Shown: positions 1 through 4,880, numbered from the stretch's first letter. The stretch: DNA of 6,624 nt from Hadesarchaea archaeon (GCA_004347925.1 QNVD01000269.1:1-6624), one strand, 5' to 3'. Numbers and translations are program-made. The notes: a model not told the origin generated them from the letters alone.

Positions 1-841
1 CCCCACCCCCCGTGAGCTTGGCCCCGTAGGCCCCAGCCTCCCTGGCGGCCCGGATGAGCCTCTCCAAGGCGGGGGAGCTAACCCCTAGGGCGGCCAGGCA
101 GGCCTGGTTGAGGTTCATGAGCTCCCCCACCCTCTTCCAGTCCTTCTCCCTCAGGCCCTTGAGCCCCTCGTCCGTCAGGAGGCCCATGAGCCCGAAGAGG
201 GCCTCCACCTCCCTGGGCCGCTCCTCCCTCAGCCTCCTGACCTTCCTGACCATGGGGCCCGTGGCGCTGAAGACCCCGGTGTAGCCTATCACGAAGTCCG
301 GGCTGGGTAAGCCGGAGAGCCTTCGTATCTCCCCCTTCTCCATCCTCAGGAAGCCCCCGTAGGTGGCCACCGAGACCCCCGCCTTGCTGGCCACGGACTG
401 GATCTCCAGCTCGGTCCTGAAGGCCAGCTCCACCACCCTCCTGGGATCCACCCTCTCCCCCAGCAGGCGGAGGGCGGCCGCCACCGTGGCCGCGCTGGTG
501 GCGGAGGAGCTGGAGAGCCCCGCCCCCGCGGGGAGGTCGGAGGAGATCTCCATCCTCAGGCCACAGGCGTCCCCCACCTCCGAGAAGGTCAGCTCCAGGG
601 CCTTTTTCACGTACGAGAACTCCCTTCCCCGGAGCTCCAGCCTGGGCCTCTCCCCCCCCACCACCCTTCCCCAGGCCCTTCCCCAGCCCCTGGAGCTTAT
701 CTCCACCCTTTCGTCCTCCCTCCCCTCTACCGCCACCCTCACCCTACCGCTGACGGAGGCGTTGAGGGAGGGGTAGCCGTAGACCACCGAATGCTCCCCG
801 AAGAGGAAAACCGCACCAGGGGCGCTGGCCTCCACCCTCAC
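1..841 (-). CDS. mvk: Mevalonate kinase family GHMP kinase lacking the usual catalytic Lys and Asp (3' end cut by window)
   Basis: First 280 residues of a GHMP kinase most like archaeal mevalonate kinase, which phosphorylates the 5-OH of mevalonate with ATP in cytosolic isoprenoid (archaeal lipid) synthesis. Seen: N-terminal motif SAPGAVFLFGEHSVVYG (residues 6-22); phosphate-binding loop PAGAGLSSSSA (104-114); TELEIQSVAS (143-152); MNLNQ and the start of a third motif, AKLTGGG, at the left edge. Only about 30 residues should be missing. Odd: the Lys normally following SAPG is Ala10, and the catalytic Asp of the usual QG-AS-P-x-D region is Gly155; the usual Gly after Gln148 is Ser149 and the usual Pro is Lys153. 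The phosphate loop looks intact. The GTG start at 841-839 follows GGTGAT (850-845), a good match to the archaeal 16S tail, and that site overlaps the stop of the upstream DUF998 gene, implying translational coupling. Family assignment is firm; the reaction is uncertain. Confidence 0.85.
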   Translation of the reverse strand, partial: MRVEASAPGAVFLFGEHSVVYGYPSLNASVSGRVRVAVEGREDERVEISSRGWGRAWGRVVGGERPRLELRGREFSYVKKALELTFSEVGDACGLRMEISSDLPAGAGLSSSSATSAATVAAALRLLGERVDPRRVVELAFRTELEIQSVASKAGVSVATYGGFLRMEKGEIRRLSGLPSPDFVIGYTGVFSATGPMVRKVRRLREERPREVEALFGLMGLLTDEGLKGLREKDWKRVGELMNLNQACLAALGVSSPALERLIRAAREAGAYGAKLTGGG

Positions 842-845
842 GGGA

Positions 846-1427
846 TCACCCTCTCCGGGGGGCGTAGGGGGGCCTGCCCGAGAGCATGAGGGCCCCCAGG
901 ATCATCACGTAGAGGGAGGCCGCGGAGGAGGAGAGGGTCTCGGGGATGGCCCATCCCCTCCAGGGGTAGAGCCAGGGGAGGATGGTGAGGGGGGAGAGGA
1001 GGAGGGTGAGCAGGGCCCCCCTCCTCAGGCCCTTCTCCCAGAGAAGGGCGGAAAAGGCCAGGGCGAAGAGGGGGAAGAGGAGGAAGAAGAGCACGGAGAA
1101 GAGGAGGTGCACCTCCTCCCAGTTCTCGGGGAAGAGGCCTATCCCGAAGAGGCAGAGGGAGTCGGCGGCCAGCAGGAGGGAGGAAAAAAGGCCGGAACGC
1201 TCCCCCCGCAGGAGGAGGAGGGAGGCCAGGGAGAAGAGGAGGAGCAGGAGGCCGGCCGCCATGAGCCCGAAGTTGAAGAGGGAGGAGGTCTCCCCCACCC
1301 CCAGGTCGCTCAGGGCGTTCTCCTGCCAGCTGAAGGAGGGGGAGAGGTGGATGGAGAGGAGGATGCAGGTGAAGGCCAGAGGGGGGGCCAGCAGGGCACA
1401 CCATCCCAGTCTGGACCAGGGGTGCAT
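846..1427 (-). CDS. DUF998 family six-helix membrane protein
   Basis: A 193-residue integral membrane protein of the archaeal DUF998 family, function unknown. Hydrophobic segments at roughly residues 9-29, 50-73, 79-98, 107-130, 135-153 and 165-184 give six helices. The family-typical polar stretch SWQENALSDLGVG (33-45) follows helix 1, and FNFGLMAAG, GLFPE (97-101) and HLLFS (107-111) also fit the family. The ATG at 1427-1425 sits 25.5 bases from the centre of a TTATAA core and has no spaced Shine-Dalgarno site, so the transcript is probably leaderless. It is the first gene of a minus-strand operon; its TGA is 4 bases before the mevalonate kinase homologue. The link to isoprenoid synthesis rests on position only. 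A longer-looking reading frame in another phase (838-1404) is a shadow, since only this phase gives clean membrane helices. Confidence 0.85.
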   Translation of the reverse strand: MHPWSRLGWCALLAPPLAFTCILLSIHLSPSFSWQENALSDLGVGETSSLFNFGLMAAGLLLLLFSLASLLLLRGERSGLFSSLLLAADSLCLFGIGLFPENWEEVHLLFSVLFFLLFPLFALAFSALLWEKGLRRGALLTLLLSPLTILPWLYPWRGWAIPETLSSSAASLYVMILGALMLSGRPPYAPRRG

Positions 1428-1447
1428 CTCCGTAGTCTGGAAAGGGA

Positions 1448-1456
1448 GTTTATAAC
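1448..1456. promoter_or_regulatory. Shared TATA box for two divergent leaderless operons
   Basis: The self-complementary core TTATAA (1450-1455, centre 1452.5) lies in the only gap between the DUF998 start (1427) and the CBS-protein start (1478). Each start codon begins exactly 25.5 bases from that centre, the usual archaeal distance from TATA box to transcription start. The plus-direction side has AAAGGGAG in front, a plausible BRE; the minus-direction side is G-rich with less A. One TBP site could therefore serve both directions, with both mRNAs starting at or very near the start codon. This is inferred from spacing alone. Confidence 0.7.
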
Positions 1457-1477
1457 CCCCCTCTCCCTCCTTTAGAG

Positions 1478-1864
1478 GTGAAGATAGGAGAGGTCTGCAA
1501 CCGAAAGCTGTTCAAAATGGATGGGGAGAAGAGCGTCCTAGAGGCCTGCAGGGTGATGGGGAAGAAGAGGATAGGGAGCGTGCTGGTGACCCTGAGGGGG
1601 AAGCCCTACGGGATCTTCACCGAGAGGGACCTCCTCTCCAGGGTGCTGGCGGAGGGGGTGGACCCCAAGAGGGCCAAGCTCAAGGACCACTGCTCGGCAC
1701 CCCTCATAACCGTGGACGAAAGCTACACGGTGAAGGAGTGCGCTAGGATCATGTCCGACATGGGGGTGAGGAGGCTTCTGGTCACCTCCGGGGGGAAGCT
1801 GGTGGGGATCTTCACCTCCTCCGACCTCACCAGGGTCCTCTCCAGGGCCCCCCTGGACTTCTGA
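1478..1864 (+). CDS. Stand-alone paired CBS-domain protein
   Basis: A 128-residue soluble protein made only of two CBS motifs (about residues 7-58 and 73-122), which normally fold into one Bateman module binding adenosine nucleotides or S-adenosylmethionine. Seen: the N-terminal MKIGEVC typical of CBS starts; GIFTERDLLSRVL (45-57) closing CBS1, with the Thr-x-x-Asp nucleotide-contact pattern; and the matching GIFTSSDLTRVL (110-121) closing CBS2. No effector domain is fused, so it is likely a sensor or regulator of a partner. The start is GTG; a GAGGTG sequence overlaps the start codon itself and cannot serve it as a ribosome site, consistent with a leaderless transcript. It leads an operon with the zinc-finger gene (8-base gap) and mptE. 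Ligand and partner are unknown. Confidence 0.9.
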   Translation: MKIGEVCNRKLFKMDGEKSVLEACRVMGKKRIGSVLVTLRGKPYGIFTERDLLSRVLAEGVDPKRAKLKDHCSAPLITVDESYTVKECARIMSDMGVRRLLVTSGGKLVGIFTSSDLTRVLSRAPLDF

Positions 1865-1872
1865 GGTGGAAG

Positions 1873-2064
1873 ATGCCCAAGTGTTCCTGCTGCGGTAGGG
1901 AGCTGAAGGAGAAGGACAAGGGGAGGACCTGGAGGGAGTGCCGGTACTGCGGTCTCCCCGTTTGCTTCAACTGCACCCACTACGTGGGCACCACGGTGCG
2001 GGACCTTTTCGGGGAGCACGTAGAGGTGGTCTGCGTCTGCGGCACCTGCAGGATCAGGAAGTGA
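1873..2064 (+). CDS. Small cysteine-rich zinc-finger protein, FYVE-like Cys spacing
   Basis: A 63-residue protein with ten cysteines (4, 6, 7, 23, 26, 31, 34, 54, 56, 59). C4/C7, C23/C26, C31/C34 and C56/C59 form four CxxC pairs, enough for two zinc ions in a cross-brace or treble-clef arrangement. The segment ECRYCGLPVCFNCTHY (22-37) resembles the core of FYVE fingers, where CRxCG is followed by a Cys four residues after the second Cys. No family name can be given with certainty and lipid binding should not be assumed. The ATG follows GAGGTGG (1863-1869), which overlaps the stop of the CBS gene, so translation is likely coupled. It lies 13 bases before mptE. Protein or nucleic-acid binding is the plausible role; an Fe-S or rubredoxin-like role is less likely with this spacing. 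Confidence 0.8.
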   Translation: MPKCSCCGRELKEKDKGRTWRECRYCGLPVCFNCTHYVGTTVRDLFGEHVEVVCVCGTCRIRK

Positions 2065-2077
2065 GGGGCAGGTGGGG

Positions 2078-2806
2078 ATGCGCTGGGAGCTCTGGGAGCC
2101 CTGGTACCTGAGGATAGCGGGGAGGCTGGGGCTGGACAGGGGGGAGGACGAGAGGGCGGCGAGGCTCCTTTCCGAGGCCTTTCCCCCTCCCAGGCTGGAG
2201 GAGCTGGCGGAGCGGGTGAGGGGAAGGGAGTGCGTGGTCCTGGGGGCGGGACCCTCCTTGGAGGAGGACCTCCTCAGGCTCAGGAGGTCGGGCAGGCTGG
2301 ATAGCACCCTTCTCTCCGCCGATGGGGCCACCTCGGCGGTGATGGGGTTCCGCACCCCGGAGGTGGTGGTAACCGATCTGGACGGGAAGGTGGAGGATCA
2401 GGAGGAGGCCTGGCGGAGGGGGGCCTGGCTGGTCGTTCACGTTCACGGGGACAACTGGAGGGTGGTGAGGGAGTTCCTGGAGAGGAGGAGGGGATACGAA
2501 CGCCTGCTGGGGACCACCCAGGTGAAGCCGGTGGGGAGGCTCCTCAACTTCGGGGGCTTCACGGACGGGGACCGGGCCGCCTTCCTGGCCTGGGAGCTGG
2601 GGGCCTCCAGGATCTACCTGGCCGGGATGGACCTCGGGGAGGAGGTGGGCAGGTACTCGGGCAAGAAGGGGGGTGAGAGGAAGAGGGAGAAGCTGAGGAT
2701 CTGCGGGGAGCTCCTGAGCTGGCTGGCCGGGGAGCTGGGGGCCCCCCTCTTCAACCTGACCTCGGGTGGGGTGGAGATACCGGGGGTACCCCGGATGAGG
2801 ATCTGA
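2078..2806 (+). CDS. mptE: 6-hydroxymethyl-7,8-dihydropterin pyrophosphokinase (MptE, DUF115)
   Basis: A 242-residue protein of the archaeal MptE family, which moves a pyrophosphate from ATP to 6-hydroxymethyl-7,8-dihydropterin (releasing AMP) in tetrahydromethanopterin or archaeal folate synthesis. It replaces bacterial FolK without being related to it. Seen motifs, in order: GAGPSLE (56-62, nucleotide binding), ADGA (81-84), TDLDG (99-103), HVHGDN (121-126), GTTQ (145-148), NFGGFTDGDRA (157-167) and GMDLG (183-187). Length and the N-terminal MRWELWEPWY fit the family. I chose ATG 2078, preceded by AGGTG (2070-2074) at 3-base spacing; an in-frame GTG at 2072 would add two residues. It is the last gene of the CBS / zinc-finger / mptE operon and converges with the transporter gene, 3 bases between stops. 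Presence of mptE implies a methanopterin-type or folate-type C1 carrier in the host. Confidence 0.92.
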   Translation: MRWELWEPWYLRIAGRLGLDRGEDERAARLLSEAFPPPRLEELAERVRGRECVVLGAGPSLEEDLLRLRRSGRLDSTLLSADGATSAVMGFRTPEVVVTDLDGKVEDQEEAWRRGAWLVVHVHGDNWRVVREFLERRRGYERLLGTTQVKPVGRLLNFGGFTDGDRAAFLAWELGASRIYLAGMDLGEEVGRYSGKKGGERKREKLRICGELLSWLAGELGAPLFNLTSGGVEIPGVPRMRI

Positions 2807-2809
2807 GCC

Positions 2810-3367
2810 TCAGAGCGGGACCACCCTCTTCCCGTAAACGGAATTCAGCACCAGGCCGGCGGAGGTGTAGAGGGCGCTGAGCCCGCAGAGCACCCCCTCC
2901 GCCCCAGCCACCTTCAGGACGAGGTCCTCGCCCGTGGCGAAGGCGGCGGACAGGAGGAAGAAGAGGATGGTCAGCGTCACGAAGACCACCTGCAGGGCCC
3001 TTCCCCCCACCTTCAGGGACCCGATCGTCATGTAGAGGGTGAAGAGGCCCCAGATGGCCATCCAGGCCGCCAGCTCGTTGGGATCGGCCGCCACCAGGCC
3101 CTCCCACTCGAACAGCTTGAAGAGGGAAAGCCCTATCCAGAAGAGGCCGTAGGAGGTGAAGGCCGTGGCCCCGAAGAGGTTCCCCCTCTTGAAATCCACC
3201 AGCCCGGCGATGACCTGGGCCAAGCCTCCGAAGAAGAAGCCGTAGGCGAAGGTCAGGGTAGCGGTGATGAGATCTAGGTTGTGGAGGTTCAGGAGCACGG
3301 TGGTGGCCCCGAAGGCCGCCAGGCCCAGGGCAGCAGGATCCGCCAGCGCCACTTCCCTCTCGCTCAT
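2810..3367 (-). CDS. GPR1/FUN34/YaaH (SatP-like) small organic acid channel
   Basis: A 185-residue inner-membrane protein of the acetate uptake transporter family, whose bacterial members SatP/YaaH carry acetate and succinate. Seen: the signature-like DPAALGLAAFGATT (10-23), close to the family NPAPLGL-x-GFG pattern; FGGLAQVIAGLVDFKRGN (46-63), equivalent to the family G-x-x-Q-I-x-A-G-x-x-E-F-K-R-G-N; and FGATAFTSYGLFW (65-77). Six hydrophobic segments lie near 13-30, 36-57, 66-84, 97-116, 124-141 and 153-175. The ATG at 3367 is preferred: earlier in-frame ATGs at 3388 and 3415 lie 10 bases beyond, or upstream of, a good TATA box (3395-3402) and could not be in its transcript. A GAGG (3377-3374) precedes the chosen ATG. 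Substrate is not provable here; acetate is the family expectation. Confidence 0.88.
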   Translation of the reverse strand: MSEREVALADPAALGLAAFGATTVLLNLHNLDLITATLTFAYGFFFGGLAQVIAGLVDFKRGNLFGATAFTSYGLFWIGLSLFKLFEWEGLVAADPNELAAWMAIWGLFTLYMTIGSLKVGGRALQVVFVTLTILFFLLSAAFATGEDLVLKVAGAEGVLCGLSALYTSAGLVLNSVYGKRVVPL

Positions 3368-3394
3368 GGGCTTCCTCTTTTTTGGCATCAACCC

Positions 3395-3412
3395 TTTTAA
3401 AAGCCTTTTCCC
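3395..3412 (-). promoter_or_regulatory. Promoter of the SatP-like gene (BRE plus TATA box)
   Basis: Read on the minus strand, GGGAAAAGGC (3412-3403) directly precedes TTTTAAAA (3402-3395): an A-rich BRE followed by a TATA box. Transcription should start near 3374, leaving a leader of only a few bases before the ATG at 3367. The ten bases 3388-3397 match those at the promoter of the winged-helix gene at 4107-4116. Confidence 0.65.
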
Positions 3413-3482
3413 CAAGGGTGGAAAACTCTCACCGGTTCCGGGCTGCGGGGGTCCTGGTTCCTTCCGAGAGGGTTTTAGGGCT

Positions 3483-3719
3483 CTAACCAGAACTCTCAGG
3501 GCTGGGCTCCGGCTGGGGTTCCTTCTTCTCCCTCTTGGAGAGGATCTCCTGGTAGAGGCTGCGCAGCTCCTCCTCCTTCCTCTTTTCCTCCTCCGGGCTG
3601 GGCTTCGGGAGCTCCAGGCTCTCCCCGCTCTCCGCTAGGAGCTTCTTGTACTTGGCCAGCTTGGCCTCCCGGGCCAGCTGCCTGGCCTTCAGGGCCTTCT
3701 GTCCCGTCTTCTTCGTCAT
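3483..3719 (-). CDS. 78-residue charged helical protein, unknown function
   Basis: I do not recognise this protein. The N-terminal half (about 3-31) is strongly basic and helix-prone (KKTGQKALKARQLAREAKLA); a Pro-containing linker (39-42) leads to an acidic/basic helix (about 43-66) and a Pro/Glu/Ser-rich, probably disordered tail. No cysteines, membrane segment or signal peptide. Its ATG overlaps the TGA of the upstream winged-helix gene by the four bases ATGA (3719-3716), and GGAGG lies about 7 bases upstream, so it is translated with the regulator in one mRNA. The tight coupling suggests a partner of that regulator or a nucleic-acid-binding accessory protein; this is inference from context and charge. 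Consistent codon use and the overlap argue it is real. Confidence 0.7.
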   Translation of the reverse strand: MTKKTGQKALKARQLAREAKLAKYKKLLAESGESLELPKPSPEEEKRKEEELRSLYQEILSKREKKEPQPEPSPESSG

Positions 3720-4063
3720 GGGGATTCCTCCTTCTCGGCTTCCTTCAGCCAGAACTCGGCCTCCTTCCGCAGCTCCCTCAGGTACTGGCTGAACCCCTCG
3801 TAGCTCAGGTAGTACAGGGTCCTGCCCCCCTCCTTCCTGGTGGCGATCATGCCGGTCTCCCGGAGAGGTTTGAGGAGGATGTAAAAATGTTTTCGGTGGG
3901 CGGGGGAGAGGGGGTCCAGGTTCAGCTCCCTCATCAGCTCCTCCAGCCCCACCGGCCCCTCCCTCAGCTTCCTCAGCACCTTCCTCCCCTCCGGTTTAAG
4001 GGAGGAGCTCTTGGGATGGTTGCCGTACGCCAGGGCCAGCAGTCTCTCCGCCCCCGTCTCCAT
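3716..4063 (-). CDS. Winged-helix (ArsR-like) transcriptional regulator
   Basis: A 115-residue DNA-binding protein. The core at about residues 24-88 reads as a winged helix-turn-helix: RKVLRKLREGPVGLEELMREL (first helices), HRKHFYILLKPLRETGMIA (57-75, recognition helix region) and a basic wing RKEGGRTLYYLS (76-87). Residues 91-114 form an amphipathic helix likely used for dimerisation. No metal-binding cysteines are present, so it is ArsR-like in fold but not an obvious metal sensor. The start ATG at 4063 has a weak ribosome site; the predicted transcript start lies near 4091. Half-sites TTACCC (4068-4073) and GGGTAA (4100-4105) lie around this promoter, and two palindromes lie upstream, so autoregulation is a reasonable guess. 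It is the first gene of a two-gene unit with the 78-residue protein. Confidence 0.8.
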   Translation of the reverse strand: METGAERLLALAYGNHPKSSSLKPEGRKVLRKLREGPVGLEELMRELNLDPLSPAHRKHFYILLKPLRETGMIATRKEGGRTLYYLSYEGFSQYLRELRKEAEFWLKEAEKEESP

Positions 4064-4110
4064 CCTCTTACCCTTGATGCGTTATTCTTCCTCCATTATG
4101 GGTAACTCAA

Positions 4111-4129
4111 CCCTTTAATCCTTTTTCAT
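4111..4129 (-). promoter_or_regulatory. Promoter of the winged-helix gene at 3716-4063
   Basis: On the minus strand GAAAAAGG (4127-4120) followed by ATTAAA (4119-4114) forms a BRE/TATA pair very similar to the promoter of the SatP-like gene. It predicts a start near 4091 and a leader of about 28 bases. GGGTAA on the plus strand (4100-4105) falls between the TATA box and the start point, where a bound repressor would block transcription. Confidence 0.5.
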
Positions 4130-4195
4130 GGGTATCTGCAGGAGCCTTCAAGGGTTAGGCTTCCTCCCCACCCCCTTTCCACCCCTTTCCCCAGA

Positions 4196-4213
4196 TTACC
4201 CTTTAAAGGGTAA
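4196..4213. promoter_or_regulatory. Perfect 18-bp palindrome, candidate operator
   Basis: TTACCCTTTAAAGGGTAA is identical to its reverse complement over all 18 bases. It has no loop, so it fits a dimer-binding DNA site rather than an RNA hairpin. Flanking CCAG (4191-4194) and CTGG (4214-4217) nearly extend it, off by one base. It lies in the spacer between two winged-helix genes, 133 bases before the start of the downstream one. Its TTTAAA centre could also act as a TATA-like core. Confidence 0.65.
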
Positions 4214-4278
4214 CTGGCCCAGTCCATCCCGGTGCCACGGCTTCTCCTCCCCTTTCCCGCGGGACCTTTCTTTGGGGC

Positions 4279-4299
4279 GATTACTTTTCAAGGGTAATC
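4279..4299. promoter_or_regulatory. Second copy of the operator-like palindrome (21 bp, two mismatched pairs)
   Basis: The site opens with GATTAC and closes with GTAATC around an inner TTTT-C-AAGG; only the seventh and eighth pairs break symmetry. Its right arm AAGGGTAA (4290-4297) is identical to the right arm of the perfect palindrome. Centre to centre the two sites are 84.5 bases apart, close to eight helical turns. It ends 3 bases from the stop codon of the coiled-coil winged-helix gene. Confidence 0.55.
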
Positions 4300-4301
4300 C
4301 T

Positions 4302-4781
4302 TTATCCCGGCCCCACCACGATGCCTTTCACCTCCCTCTCTACTTTCTCCGCCTCTTCCAAGAACTTCTTGGCCCTTCTGCCCACCTCATCCTCCCGCTG
4401 GGCGAGCCCTTTCACCCTCTCCCTCAGGCCTTCCAGCCTCTTCATCACCTCCTCCCGGTTCACCTCCTCCCTCAGCTTGCTCTTCACCTCCTTGGCGTAG
4501 AGATCTTCCAGCCCCACATAGGCCTCCATTACCTCCACCATCCCCTTCAACCTTTCCAGGGTGGAAGCGAGCTCCTCCCCCCTCTCGGTCAGCTTCACCC
4601 TCCGGATCCTTCCTTCCTCCCGCGAGGTAACCAGCCCAGCCTCCTCCAACTTAGCCAGCACGTGAAGGGCGTGCGCAAACGTGGTACCCACCCTCTTGGC
4701 AACCGCTGAAGGATAGGTCTCCCCCTCTCTCAAGGCTAATATTATTTCCGCCGGCTTCTCTTGCACCAGAAATCTCCACAT
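4302..4781 (-). CDS. Winged-helix DNA-binding protein with C-terminal coiled coil
   Basis: A 159-residue protein. Residues about 3-75 form a MarR/ArsR-type winged helix: KPAEIILALREGETYPSAVA (9-28), VGTTFAHALHVLAKLEEAGLV (31-51, recognition helix) and wing REEGRIRRVKLTERGEELA (54-72). Residues about 75-152 are almost entirely heptad-compatible Leu/Val/Glu/Lys/Arg sequence, a long coiled coil probably for dimerisation or partner contact. The N-terminal pattern is common in archaeal winged-helix proteins, but I cannot assign a named regulon. The ATG at 4781 is supported by a clear BRE/TATA about 30 bases upstream and a GAGG in the very short leader. It is separated from the next winged-helix gene by 238 bases holding two palindromes. 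It may be the protein binding them, or the shorter regulator may be. Confidence 0.82.
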   Translation of the reverse strand: MWRFLVQEKPAEIILALREGETYPSAVAKRVGTTFAHALHVLAKLEEAGLVTSREEGRIRRVKLTERGEELASTLERLKGMVEVMEAYVGLEDLYAKEVKSKLREEVNREEVMKRLEGLRERVKGLAQREDEVGRRAKKFLEEAEKVEREVKGIVVGPG

Positions 4782-4805
4782 CTTCCTCTATCTTTATTTG
4801 TATAT

Positions 4806-4827
4806 CATAAAATAAATATCTTTCGGT
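4806..4827 (-). promoter_or_regulatory. Promoter of the coiled-coil winged-helix gene
   Basis: On the minus strand CCGAAAG (4826-4820) is a strong BRE-like element directly before the AT-rich box ATATTTATTTTAT (4819-4807). Transcription should begin near 4790, about 9 bases before the ATG at 4781, leaving a leader just large enough for the GAGG at 4787-4784. Confidence 0.6.
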
Positions 4828-4860
4828 GAAAGTAGCCTCCCTTATTTTATACTAAAATGG

Positions 4861-4880
4861 ATACTTTTAATTAAATGTAT
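4861..4880. repeat. 20-bp AT-rich inverted repeat
   Basis: Two ten-base arms meet at AATT; all pairs match except the fifth (T/T), and the ends read ATAC and GTAT. A smaller inverted repeat, TTTTA-tac-TAAAA, lies beside it at 4845-4857. The repeat sits about 56 bases upstream of the TATA box of the coiled-coil winged-helix gene, in the most AT-rich part of the window, and could be an operator or simply promoter-type sequence. Confidence 0.4.

Noticed and set aside
54..776. Plus-strand open frames at 54-284 and 363-776
   Set aside because: They lie antisense to the mevalonate kinase gene, have Ser/Pro/Leu-rich composition with no family motif, and the minus-strand frame holds all the conserved motifs.
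1190..1260. GGAGG-rich repetitive stretch as a tandem repeat
   Set aside because: It is the reverse complement of Leu/Ser codons of membrane helices in DUF998, with no fixed repeat unit.
838..1475. Frames at 838-1404 (minus) and at 982-1455 and 1107-1475 (plus)
   Set aside because: Other phases of the DUF998 gene. They give Pro/Arg- or Glu/Gly-rich low-complexity proteins; only the 846-1427 phase yields clean membrane helices and the family motif.
2072..2077. GTG as start of mptE
   Set aside because: It would use up the AGGTG ribosome site that sits correctly before the ATG at 2078, and the family N terminus fits the ATG.
1723..2446. Minus-strand frames at 1723-2355 and 2054-2446
   Set aside because: Antisense to the CBS, zinc-finger and mptE genes, which have clear motifs and ribosome sites.
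3262..3300. GTGATGA resembling a C box of a C/D guide RNA
   Set aside because: No CTGA D box at a suitable distance, and it lies antisense within the transporter coding sequence.
4082..4096. Mini-ORF (ATG, three Glu codons, TAA) in the leader of the shorter winged-helix gene
   Set aside because: Five codons, near the predicted start point, with no sign of selection; chance is enough.
4128..4709. Plus-strand 193-codon frame
   Set aside because: Pro/Leu/His-rich, crosses the palindromes of the spacer and lies antisense to the coiled-coil winged-helix gene.
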